Assembly: GCF_003075435.1 (NCBI RefSeq)
Contig: NZ_QCZJ01000039.1
Span: 1-43,018 of the forward strand
Reading direction: 5' to 3'
Origin: Terrimonas sp.
GTDB lineage: Bacteria > Bacteroidota > Bacteroidia > Chitinophagales > Chitinophagaceae
Length of the DNA stretch: 43,018 nt
Shown: positions 28,001-35,904 of the stretch, piece by piece
Numbering within the stretch: position 1 is the stretch's first letter
Layout of the letters: the number at the start of each line of letters is the position of its first letter
Notes under the pieces: model-generated
Told to the model about the DNA's origin: nothing
The model's input: the letters and a program-made list of their open reading frames with translations, nothing else
The model's database searches: none
Made by a program: the position numbers and the translations under genes

Positions 28001-28320
28001 ATTTTATTGATTTTTCGATTGAAAGTTGTTGCTGAATATGAGGGCACACAGCTCAAATACTTTTGTCCATTGATCAACATATTTCAACATAGCCAAAGTA
28101 TTAGAAGTGGTTAAAATAATGGACTCGGAGACAATATCTCTGATGCTCATTCCTGAAACTTTAGTTTCGTAAATTGCTTTTATCTTTAACCCATATTATA
28201 CAGTAGCGTTATCCGGTGAGACTTATTGGCGGTTTAATATTTTTCCAATATTACATAACAAACCATTATACCATTTTCGCTGCTTGACTTCTACAATTAA
28301 ATTCATTTCATTACAATTTG
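28001..28320. other. Intergenic region between convergent genes
   Basis: No clear gene. On the minus strand a short frame (about 28004-28147) reads MSIRDIVSESIILTTSNTLA and goes on to a stop at 28004-28006; it may be the tail of a lost mobile-element gene, but support is weak. Confidence 0.35.
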
Positions 28321-29655
28321 CTAGGCCTGCTTTTTGTTAACAATGCTAATATCACCTCGCCGTTCCCAAAGTTCTTTGATCTTAAAACCAGCCTCTTCAG
28401 CAGTTATACGGATATATCGATAAAAGTCACAGATATTTTTATGCCCGCTAATCTTCATAATCAAATCAACAGGTGTGCCTGCTAAAAACTCATTCGTGCA
28501 GAATGAGCGGCGACACGTATGGGATGTAACCCAGGCATATTTCGGTTTGACCTCTACAATATCTTTATTCCCTCGTTTGTGTGAGAATTTTATCAATTCA
28601 GTAATGCCTGCTATTTCGGCAACTTCTTTTATGTAATAATTAAACTTCGAATTAGTGATTAAGGGAATATTCTTCTTAAAATTATTTGTGAATATATGAT
28701 CGGCTTCGTTCCTTAAAGGAATCACAACCCGATGGTCTGATTTTTCCTGCTTTTTATAAAGCATACCTTTCCTAATATCTTCAGGTTCAATAATTGAAAA
28801 ATCAGAAAATCGAAGTCCCGTTAAACATCCAAATACAAGAAGATCTCGATATTTTACTAAGTGTGGATATTTACCTAAGTCTGTTTGATATATAAGTGTT
28901 ATTTCTTCCCAGTTGAGGTAAACAGCATCCGATTCTTCATCCATCACTTTGAAGTCTTCAAAGTTAATTGGAGGAAAAATCTTACGCCTTATCCGGTTAT
29001 TCAGAAAAATACGGAGTTGTTTAATGGTTTTGCCTATAGTACTGATTTTAAATCCCCTTACCAATTTCTTTCTTCTCCGTTGTACATGTTCGTACGTCAT
29101 GTAATCTACAAATTCTTCATAGAAATTAATATCAAAAGATTCAAACGTAATTTGTTTTTTTCTATATTTCTCAAATGCTCTTAAAGTATCACGCATGTTA
29201 TTATAGACGTTAATCATCTTTGGAGTGACTTTCCTTTTTTTGCTCTTTATATATTCTTCAATTTGAAAAAACACATCAAGATTAATTTGGGGGAATGTTA
29301 TTTCTTGCCCTAATCTTTTTTCTAGGGTTGATACTTCAAAATCCGGGGAGAATGTATTTTTAAGAAATTCAAGGATATCAATATCATTTCTTTTTCTGGC
29401 GAAATTCACAATATCCTCTGCGATACGAATGCTTCTGAAAAGCTTATCATTATGTGCTTCAACATTTCCATAGATATTTGGAAGATCATTACTAATGCAT
29501 AGTTTCTTTTGATTCCAATACTCAGGTGGAATTGCTATTCCCGAATTCAGTAAAGTTCTTTTTTCAACCGAATGGCAATACTGAATAAAGATGACGCTTG
29601 TGCCGTCTTTGCGTTTTAGTGCCCTTTTGCACACCGGCTTAATAGGTAGTAACAT
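28321..29655 (-). CDS. Tyrosine recombinase (integrase)
   Basis: 444 residues of the Bacteroidota integrase type: N-terminal arm-binding-like domain (1-100), SAM-like core-binding domain (about 120-225) and catalytic domain. Catalytic residues seen: Arg282 (TGLRFSD), His379 and Arg382 (SHTCRRSF), His405 (SGHKN) and nucleophile Tyr414 (FYRYIRI). All are present, so it should be active. It sits at the end of the AT-rich peptide locus, pointing towards it, which suggests that the locus is or was part of an integrated island. No tRNA attachment site is visible nearby. Confidence 0.92.
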   Translation of the reverse strand: MLLPIKPVCKRALKRKDGTSVIFIQYCHSVEKRTLLNSGIAIPPEYWNQKKLCISNDLPNIYGNVEAHNDKLFRSIRIAEDIVNFARKRNDIDILEFLKNTFSPDFEVSTLEKRLGQEITFPQINLDVFFQIEEYIKSKKRKVTPKMINVYNNMRDTLRAFEKYRKKQITFESFDINFYEEFVDYMTYEHVQRRRKKLVRGFKISTIGKTIKQLRIFLNNRIRRKIFPPINFEDFKVMDEESDAVYLNWEEITLIYQTDLGKYPHLVKYRDLLVFGCLTGLRFSDFSIIEPEDIRKGMLYKKQEKSDHRVVIPLRNEADHIFTNNFKKNIPLITNSKFNYYIKEVAEIAGITELIKFSHKRGNKDIVEVKPKYAWVTSHTCRRSFCTNEFLAGTPVDLIMKISGHKNICDFYRYIRITAEEAGFKIKELWERRGDISIVNKKQA

Positions 29656-29784
29656 TTTACTCTATAATTTAGTCTATAAAAAATGCGTCAGCCGGAGTAA
29701 AAGTAATTTCTAACAGAGGAGCAAAATGTTTTAATATTTTGAAAAACAGATAATTATAGTTAATTTAAAAAAGATAGAGTAAAG
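29656..29784. repeat. Inverted repeat upstream of the integrase
   Basis: TTTACTCTAT (29656-29665) and ATAGAGTAAA (29775-29784) are perfect 10-bp inverted copies on either side of the integrase promoter region. They could be recombinase arm sites or part of an attachment site; no matching copy was found elsewhere in the window. Confidence 0.3.
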
Positions 29785-29785
29785 T

Positions 29786-30106
29786 CTAAAATATTATTTT
29801 GTATCCCAGCGGGATCACTTCTTGGGACAAGTGCGAAAAATCGTTACTTGTCCCATTTTTATTATCCTCTAATTCATTATTAAATAGATAGATATATTCA
29901 ACGACTTCATTTACTTTTTTGGTTCGATGTTGCCCTCCGTCAAAAACCCATTTTTCGGTGAAGATCGAACCAACGATGGAGCGTTGCTCTGCACTTGTAC
30001 CATTTACAAAAACATCTTCAAATAAAATCAGCTTATCAACAGCCTGATTGATTAGATCATCTACGCCTTTTTCTTTGATATCAGTTCTCATCAGTTTTAA
30101 CTCCAA
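29786..30106 (-). pseudogene. C-terminal fragment of a serine recombinase
   Basis: About 106 codons matching the tail of large serine recombinases of Bacteroidota: ELKLMRTDIKEKGVDDLINQ, a coiled region, then AEQRSIVGSIFTEKWVFDGGQHRTKKVNEVVEYIY. The catalytic and zinc-ribbon domains are missing and the frame has no ATG at its front. It is a remnant of a second mobile element next to the tyrosine integrase. Confidence 0.65.
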
Positions 30107-30107
30107 C

Positions 30108-30287
30108 TCATTTGCCTAATTCTTTCTTCAGTCGCTTTAACAATTGCTGATTTGAAATCTTTGCAGAGAAGGGCGCCAGCGATTCATCTATTTGGGCAGT
30201 TTTTCCAGTTTTGATAGAAATAGCCTTATCCAAATTGTCATTAAGCACATTATATTTCGCTGTTAAGCGATCATATGGGTTTAGAGA
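30108..30287 (-). pseudogene. Unassigned gene remnant
   Basis: An open frame of 59 codons without a start codon, reading SLNPYDRLTAKYNVLNDNLD and then KAISIKTGKTAQIDESLAPF to a stop at 30108-30110. The composition is protein-like and it directly precedes the serine recombinase fragment in a different frame, so it may be another piece of that gene or of its element. Family unknown. Confidence 0.35.
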
Positions 30288-30738
30288 TTAAGGTATAGAC
30301 AGCCGAGTTACATACTTATTATTAACTATATATCCTATTTAATTACCACTAAAAAGAAAGTGTCGGTTGTGTGGTGACAATAGTTAAATTATTTCTACCC
30401 AAAAAAGGAACAAAAAGCGTTCGGCAAAGGTCGCAGCAAGGTCGAAAGTCCAAGTTCGCAGGTAAAGATTGAGCGGGAATAACCAATCCATAATCAAGAA
30501 AATCCTGGAAGGATTGCAGCAGTAAATATTGTAATGCTTCAATGGTGGGAAATGCAGCAGGTATATCCGAAACATTACCGGAAATAACTTCTGCTATGCT
30601 TATCAATCCTGACTGATGCTGTCTGACATAATTTTTAAGGAACCCTGCATCATGTTCAGAGTTATATCATACTCTCGTCAAATGAGATTTTTTAAAGGAT
30701 ATTGACAGAATTGATTCTAAAGTTAAACTTCATGAAAA
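30288..30738. other. Non-coding or decayed region
   Basis: A minus-strand frame of 85 codons (30349-30606) shows no recognisable motif and is probably chance or a decayed fragment. No RNA gene or repeat was seen. Confidence 0.35.
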
Positions 30739-30772
30739 AATATTTGCAATACTGTTGCAAATATTATATTTT
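30739..30772 (+). promoter_or_regulatory. Palindromic operator overlapping a promoter
   Basis: AATATTTGCAA (30739-30749) and TTGCAAATATT (30755-30765) are perfect 11-bp inverted arms with a 5-bp centre. A TATATTTT at 30765-30772 resembles the Bacteroidota -7 box (TAnnTTTG), and TTTG inside the left arm lies at about the right distance for a -33 element. A repressor on the palindrome would block the promoter. The form (A/T-rich arms around TTGCAA) resembles Fur/Zur-family sites, which suits the metal-uptake genes downstream; the exact regulator is inference. Confidence 0.65.
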
Positions 30773-30802
30773 AGCGTTTTACTATAATCATCACGTTTGA
30801 AG

Positions 30803-31129
30803 ATGCATTTTAACAAGACAGGTAAAAGATTATCAGCGCTGACAATGCTCAGCCTGATGACTTTTATTTTCGTTGTTAAAGTTTTTCATGCGTCTGCACA
30901 CGATACCTGTGCAAACTTTTCCGTTAATGGCAATGGAGTAAATCACATCTGCACCATTTGCGAATATCACTTTACCAAAGACGCAGATAATTTTCACTCC
31001 GTCATCTCAATACCAGATGCGGTTAACTTTTTGTTTTCTGACACGTGCAAAATATCCGCTTACTTTTTTGCCGCTGTTAACATTATTACGCTACGAGGTC
31101 CTCCTTTCACTACAGGTATATTACAATAG
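30803..31129 (+). CDS. Small secreted Cys/His protein (RGPP-tail type)
   Basis: 108 residues from ATG 30803 (TTG at 30797 also possible). Signal peptide to about residue 33 (LMTFIFVVKVFHASA), then HDTC, an ICTICEYHF motif (CxxC plus His near 52-58) and a C terminus LRGPPFTTGILQ. Bacteroidota carry many short periplasmic proteins of this build, with CxxC and an R-G-P-P tail, in front of metal-related TonB genes; they look like metal sensors or carriers but are uncharacterised. First gene behind the palindromic operator. Confidence 0.65.
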   Translation: MHFNKTGKRLSALTMLSLMTFIFVVKVFHASAHDTCANFSVNGNGVNHICTICEYHFTKDADNFHSVISIPDAVNFLFSDTCKISAYFFAAVNIITLRGPPFTTGILQ

Positions 31130-31471
31130 GTTTTACTTCACACCGGGAGGTGATCTGTTATTTCTTTTATGTTTTAAAGCCAGGGGCGCTTTAACTGCTG
31201 ATACCAGCATAGTGTTTATTCACTTTAATGCGTCGCTACGCATGATTCACTTCCGGATGAATTATACAGACCTACTGATCATTTAACAAGTATTTTTCTG
31301 TTCCATGTATCAGGTTAATGAAGACCTCACCAGAGAGTGTTCTGATGCCTGCTATACTATCAACTCATAGAAATCTCACCTGGTTTCAGGATAATAAAAA
31401 TGTTGTTGCAATAACGGGAGTATGCCGAAAATCCCCATAAGAGTAGGCGTTCATTTTTCAAATTTAACCAC
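31130..31471 (+). other. Gap before the short peptide gene
   Basis: 342 bp. A chance frame at 31017-31286 overlaps the previous gene and is not supported. GTTGTTGCAATAAC (31412-31425) is a near-palindrome around TTGCAA like the main operator and might be a second, weaker site for the same regulator in front of the peptide gene. Confidence 0.3.
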
Positions 31472-31579
31472 ATGCAAAATTCAGAAAAAAAAGCAACCCT
31501 GGTTGCGGCTATTATTGCTTTAAAAGCCGTTGGCGGCACGCATTGCAGTAACTGCGGTCACTGCAAAGCAACGCTCTAA
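31472..31579 (+). CDS. 35-aa GG-leader peptide with Cys/His-rich tail (metallophore candidate)
   Basis: ATG 31472 to TAA 31577-31579 encodes a leader MQNSEKKATLVAAIIALKAV, then GG, then THCSNCGHCKATL. The double glycine followed by a short tail is the build of exported peptides cut by C39-type or similar proteases. The 13-residue tail has three Cys and two His in CxxCxxC spacing with His beside the first and third Cys, a classic soft-metal binding arrangement. It is followed after 63 bp by an operon with ABC transporter, two outer-membrane receptors and a siderophore-type lipoprotein. It is too short for most gene finders. Function as a secreted metal-binding peptide is inference. Confidence 0.7.
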   Translation: MQNSEKKATLVAAIIALKAVGGTHCSNCGHCKATL

Positions 31580-31642
31580 ACAAGTATTCCGGGAGCAGCG
31601 AAATTGCTGCTCCCTTTTATAGGTAATCAAAAAATATATGGT

Positions 31643-32134
31643 ATGAATACCGAAACTATAGCGCTGAACCCTACGCAACTACAAGACATGTTATCCTATC
31701 GCAACGAAGATATCCTGTCACGCTTCACGGATATGTTTGAAGTTACCGGCGAAGAAGCGATGGACATTTTCCAGGAAACAAAGAAGTTTTTATATGTATG
31801 CCAGGTTGATGGCGTTTTTATTCCTGATGACCTGCTCATCGTAGATGAGATGTGGCACAACTTTATTCTTTTCACCAAAGAATACCATGCATTCTGCAAC
31901 CGGTATTTCAATCGATACTTCCATCACCTGCCTGCATCAAAAGCAGAAAAAGAGGAGCAAAAACGCAAAAACCTGGAGGATCCTGAAAGTGCACGTAGCA
32001 TGTATTTACAAAAACTGGAGCATGTGATCAGTACAGTGTATGATCACCTGGGAGAAGCGACCGTCATAAAGTGGTTTCAGCAATATCCTGCAACATACAG
32101 TAAAGAAAATATCAAACAACTAAGAAAAGTATGA
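31643..32134 (+). CDS. GRDP-like (PF07173-type) protein
   Basis: 163 residues from ATG 31643. The central motif VDEMWHNFILFTKEYHAFCNRYFNRYFHHLP (residues 67-97, given here in two parts: VDEMWHNFILF and TKEYHAFC..HHLP) matches the WH-x8-Y-x2-FC-x7-HH signature of glycine-rich-domain-like proteins, with His72, His82, Cys85, His94 and His95 as possible metal ligands. No signal peptide. Its stop overlaps the next start (ATGA). Directly behind the peptide gene, it is a candidate for peptide modification, metal loading or leader handling; no activity is known for this family in bacteria. Confidence 0.65.
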   Translation: MNTETIALNPTQLQDMLSYRNEDILSRFTDMFEVTGEEAMDIFQETKKFLYVCQVDGVFIPDDLLIVDEMWHNFILFTKEYHAFCNRYFNRYFHHLPASKAEKEEQKRKNLEDPESARSMYLQKLEHVISTVYDHLGEATVIKWFQQYPATYSKENIKQLRKV

Positions 32135-33024
32135 GCATCTTTCCTAAAAGAAATATACCAGGTTCCACTGTTACCATTCATTGGAACTTCAATACTGCAC
32201 ACATTACCGATGTGCATGTATGTCCTTATGTGCGTATTGGTGTGCAATCGCCTGACGGCACAACCACCATGCTGTTTGAACAGCATGTATTGGGGCTGCC
32301 TGCCATTCAAATGCCTGCAGATCCCGCTTCGGGGCAGCAATTGCTGTATTTAAACAAAAATACACCCTTGTTAGTGCTGGCTGATTATTTAAGCACACAC
32401 CATAAAAGAGCGGAGCTAATACAGATACTTCAAAATATTCAGGCCGGCCGGCATTATTATTTTACCTACCCCATTCCCCAAAATGCACCGTTGGGAAAGT
32501 ATACATTAATTTCTGAGGTATATAATGGAGGAAATATTAAATACTCTGCAACGGCTTCGGATGATTCGTTTTTTGTAGAGCATATCTCCGTTAAAGAAAA
32601 TAAAATCATTAATCATTCGTGTGAACCAACGCCGGTTAAGATCGTTACCTGGCAACCGGATAAAAAATTACAACCTGAAAATATAGCGGTATTTGAAATG
32701 CAGCCGGGAGAAATCATACCGGTATATGCTTTTCCGGAAAATTCTTTTTTATGCTATAACGAAGAGCGGATTATACTTTCCCTTCAGCGTCCGGATGCTG
32801 TTCGCTGCATTCGCAATCAGCAGGCGCTCTGTTTATCTAAAGATGACAGCCTTCATGTACTTCTGCCTGGTAATAATGCATTTACGTTGGAAAATGATGA
32901 AAAACTAATCTGGGAAAAAGCAGATGGTATTACTCAGGGAGAAGAAATATGTACTCAGGGTAAGGAGCATCTCTACCGCGAAATGATCGAAAATAAATTA
33001 ATCATAGAAATAAAAACACAGTGA
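32131..33024 (+). CDS. Unknown beta-rich protein of the peptide operon
   Basis: 297 residues, family not recognised. Residues 1-150 look like an Ig-like beta sandwich (STVTIHWNFNTAH, VHVCPYVRIGVQSPDGTT, NAPLGKYTLISEVYNGG, DDSFFVEHISV). The second half is also strand-rich and contains several Cys (FLCYNEERI, AVRCIRNQQALC). No signal peptide or membrane helix. Start overlaps the previous stop (ATGA) and its stop overlaps the next start (TGATG), so it is a core part of this operon, possibly a peptide-processing or scaffold protein. Confidence 0.65.
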   Translation: MSIFPKRNIPGSTVTIHWNFNTAHITDVHVCPYVRIGVQSPDGTTTMLFEQHVLGLPAIQMPADPASGQQLLYLNKNTPLLVLADYLSTHHKRAELIQILQNIQAGRHYYFTYPIPQNAPLGKYTLISEVYNGGNIKYSATASDDSFFVEHISVKENKIINHSCEPTPVKIVTWQPDKKLQPENIAVFEMQPGEIIPVYAFPENSFLCYNEERIILSLQRPDAVRCIRNQQALCLSKDDSLHVLLPGNNAFTLENDEKLIWEKADGITQGEEICTQGKEHLYREMIENKLIIEIKTQ

Positions 33025-33740
33025 TGACAACACCTGTACAAGATCGTGTGGAAGCGATTGATCTGACTAAAGCATACAATGGGCATACGGCGTTAAACAA
33101 ATTAAATCTCCGGCTTAAGGCAGGTGAAATTTTTTGCCTGCTGGGTCAGAATGGAGCCGGCAAAACCACAACCATTAATATTTTTCTTGGCTTTATAGAA
33201 GCTACTGCCGGAAAGGCGATTATTAACGGGGTGGATGTTAAACCGGGTAATAGCGAGAGTAAAAAACATCTTGCTTATATACCAGAAGTTGTTCAATTAT
33301 ATGGCAATCTTACAGGAATAGAGAACCTTGATTTTTTTAGCCGGCTGGTAGGATTTAATTACCGCCAGGATAAACTGGAGCAATTGCTGCTGCAAGCCGG
33401 ACTGCAGCAGGAAGCACATAGCAGGAAATTAGTGCATTATTCAAAAGGCATGCGCCAGAAAGTAGGCATTGCCATTGCACTTGCTAAAAATGCAGATGTG
33501 ATTTTTATGGATGAACCTACCAGCGGACTGGATCCTAAGGCTACACAGGAATTTACAACAATTGTGAAAGCATTAGGGCACAAGGGCAAAACAATTCTTA
33601 TGGCTACTCACGACATTTTTAATGCGGTTAATGTGGGAACGCATATTGGTATTATGAAAAACGGCACACTTGTGCATACGCTCAAAACGGCGGATATCAC
33701 GGCGAATGAATTACAAAAACTCTACCTGGAAACTATTTAA
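33024..33740 (+). CDS. ABC transporter ATP-binding protein
   Basis: 238 residues of the CcmA type. Walker A GQNGAGKTT at residues 41-49, Q-loop region YIPEVVQLYGNLTG, signature YSKGMRQKV, Walker B VIFMDEPTSGLD, and H-loop ATHD. ATG at 33024 overlaps the previous stop; a GTG lies one codon upstream. It would power the two DUF3526-like permeases at 37126 and 38552, which lack their own ATPase, to export (or less likely import) the operon's product. Confidence 0.93.
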   Translation: MTTPVQDRVEAIDLTKAYNGHTALNKLNLRLKAGEIFCLLGQNGAGKTTTINIFLGFIEATAGKAIINGVDVKPGNSESKKHLAYIPEVVQLYGNLTGIENLDFFSRLVGFNYRQDKLEQLLLQAGLQQEAHSRKLVHYSKGMRQKVGIAIALAKNADVIFMDEPTSGLDPKATQEFTTIVKALGHKGKTILMATHDIFNAVNVGTHIGIMKNGTLVHTLKTADITANELQKLYLETI

Positions 33741-33754
33741 AGTCATCTTGATAC

Positions 33755-35899
33755 ATGAAGTTTTTTATTCCTCTGACCTTTATGCTGCTATCCTCCTATG
33801 CCTGCTTTGCACAAAACGATAGCACGACCCGCGATAGCAGCCGCATATTAAGTGCCGTTACAGTATACGGCAGGGTTAGTATAAAAGCGCTGAAGCAACA
33901 GCCATTTAATATTTCGGTAATAGATGCAACACCATATTACAGCAGCAATATTACCGGTGTGGATCTGCTGAGGCAGGCTTCTGGTATTAAGATTAAGCAG
34001 AATGGCGGCTTTGGCTCCGGTAACGATTTTTTTATTAATGGCAGCTCCGGTAAGCAGGTAAAGTTTTTTATTGACGGGTTGCCGCAGGATAACCTGGGAG
34101 AAACGCAGGCATTGAATATTTACCCCGTGGAGCAGATAGAAAGGCTGGAAGTATATAAAGGTGTGCTGCCGGTGGAATTAGGCGCTGATGCGCTTGGAGG
34201 CGCTATAAATATAATAACCAGGAAGGAGCGGGAAGATTATATTAATGCGTCTTACTCCATTGGTTCCTTTAATACACATAAACTGAATTTGTTTGGAAAG
34301 AAATACCTGGGCAAACATTTTTTTACCTCGCTGCAGGCAAACTTTAATTATGCTGGTAATAACTACCCGGTGCAGGCAGCAGTTATCAGGTCTAACGGGC
34401 AGGCAGATACCATGAATGTCCGTTTATTTCATGACCGTTTTAAAAATTATAATGTCAGGTTCCAGGTTGGTTATAGTGGAAAACGGTTTGCAGATCAGCT
34501 AACGCTAACTTTTTTGCAAACAGGCATGTATGACCAATTGCAGCATAGCTTGATGATGCAGCAGCCGTACGGTTTTGTTTACCGCAACGAAAAATTACAA
34601 AGCGCCGTGTTGCGGTATCAAAAAGCAGATCTGTTGCCTGAGACGGATGTTGCCGCAATGGTTTCTTACAACAGGGTAAACAGCCTGTTAATGGATACGT
34701 CGCGGTATGCATTTTTATGGAATGGAGAAGTTGCTACAGACCTGAACGGACAGCCGCAACGTAAACTGAGTGGTGGTGAACTAAGCTCTTCCGGCCACGA
34801 ATTATATACCTATACAGATGTATTCAACGGAAAGCTTACTACTGTCTATAAACTGAGTGACCAGGTTAAGCTTGTTTTCAGTAATACTTTCCTGTGGTAC
34901 AGGCGCACCGGCAGAGATCCTGTTGCGCAAAAGTTCTACGGCGGCATTGATTATTACAGTACACCATCGGAGATGACAAAAAATGTGGGGGGAATTGGAT
35001 TGGAAGGAAAACTCAATAAATCAAAATGGCGATATCTAACCTCACTCAAACATTATTATACTTCCATAAAAGGATTTGAGATCATAGACCTTCATCAGAC
35101 AATATCCCGAAAAACAATTGCGAAACTGGCATGGAATGCAGGCTTAGGGTATCAATGGAACGAACGTCTTTTATTAAAACTTTCGTATGAACATGCAGCA
35201 AGGTTGCCAGATCCAGAGGAGGCATTTGGAGATTTCACTTATGTAACTGCCAATCCCGGCATTAATGCAGAAGCAAGTGAAAATCTTAACCTGACCGGAA
35301 TGTATAATACCAACAGGTTGGAATTTGAACTAACAGCATTTTACCGGAATGTGAAAGACCTGATTTACCTGCCGCCTTCCCAATTTTACAGCCGCTATGA
35401 TAACCTGCTTAACCTTCGTGTGGCAGGTATTGAGGGTGGTATAAAATATCGCTTATGGAAGAACATTATTATCAATGGAAATTTTACCTGCCAGGATCTC
35501 CGCAATCAGTCTGATATCAGCAACAGACCTATAGATAATGAACGGTATAGAAACAGCCGCATGCCTAATGTGCCCTACCTGTTTGCCAATGGCAGCATCA
35601 ATTATAGCATACGGGATTTTTTTAGAACCGGTAATAGTTTTCAATTGTGGTATACGGCCAATTATACGCACGAATACTTTTTATACTGGGCCGAAGATGG
35701 AGACCGTGAACTAAAGAACCGCCTGCCCACGCAACTGCTGCACGGAGCCGGTATCTCCTTCTCGCCATACGATGGACTGTCCCTGGCTTTAGAAACAACC
35801 AATATTACCAATGCACGTACCTACGACAATTTCAAAGTGCAGCTTCCCGGAAGAGCATTCAGCTTTAAAATAAGATTTTATCAATTCAATAAAAAATAA
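33755..35899 (+). CDS. TonB-dependent receptor
   Basis: 714 residues. Signal peptide (1-19, ending YACFAQ), TonB-box-like SAVTVYGR, plug domain (NITGVDLLRQASGIKIKQNG, VKFFIDGLPQDNLGE, VEQIERLEVYKGVLPVELGA, GGAINIITRKE) and a beta barrel ending RAFSFKIRFYQF. There is no carboxypeptidase-like N-terminal domain and no SusD partner, so it is of the metal-chelate/vitamin receptor type rather than a glycan receptor. Followed after 5 bp by a lipoprotein gene that may form its surface lid or ligand-binding partner. Confidence 0.9.
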   Translation: MKFFIPLTFMLLSSYACFAQNDSTTRDSSRILSAVTVYGRVSIKALKQQPFNISVIDATPYYSSNITGVDLLRQASGIKIKQNGGFGSGNDFFINGSSGKQVKFFIDGLPQDNLGETQALNIYPVEQIERLEVYKGVLPVELGADALGGAINIITRKEREDYINASYSIGSFNTHKLNLFGKKYLGKHFFTSLQANFNYAGNNYPVQAAVIRSNGQADTMNVRLFHDRFKNYNVRFQVGYSGKRFADQLTLTFLQTGMYDQLQHSLMMQQPYGFVYRNEKLQSAVLRYQKADLLPETDVAAMVSYNRVNSLLMDTSRYAFLWNGEVATDLNGQPQRKLSGGELSSSGHELYTYTDVFNGKLTTVYKLSDQVKLVFSNTFLWYRRTGRDPVAQKFYGGIDYYSTPSEMTKNVGGIGLEGKLNKSKWRYLTSLKHYYTSIKGFEIIDLHQTISRKTIAKLAWNAGLGYQWNERLLLKLSYEHAARLPDPEEAFGDFTYVTANPGINAEASENLNLTGMYNTNRLEFELTAFYRNVKDLIYLPPSQFYSRYDNLLNLRVAGIEGGIKYRLWKNIIINGNFTCQDLRNQSDISNRPIDNERYRNSRMPNVPYLFANGSINYSIRDFFRTGNSFQLWYTANYTHEYFLYWAEDGDRELKNRLPTQLLHGAGISFSPYDGLSLALETTNITNARTYDNFKVQLPGRAFSFKIRFYQFNKK

Positions 35900-35904
35900 C
35901 AAAC

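Noticed and set aside
28004-28147. Possible 47-aa minus-strand peptide beginning MSIRDIVSES
   Set aside because: No leader, signal or family motif, and the frame extends upstream without a start; too weak to call.
30349-30606. 85-codon minus-strand frame
   Set aside because: No recognisable motif; another frame in the same stretch is also open, which argues for chance.
30739-30765. Palindrome at 30739 as a transcription terminator
   Set aside because: The stem is A/T-rich with no T tract in proper position and no gene ends just before it; an operator fits better.
31017-31286. 89-codon frame overlapping the small secreted protein
   Set aside because: Overlaps a better supported gene in a different frame and has no family features.
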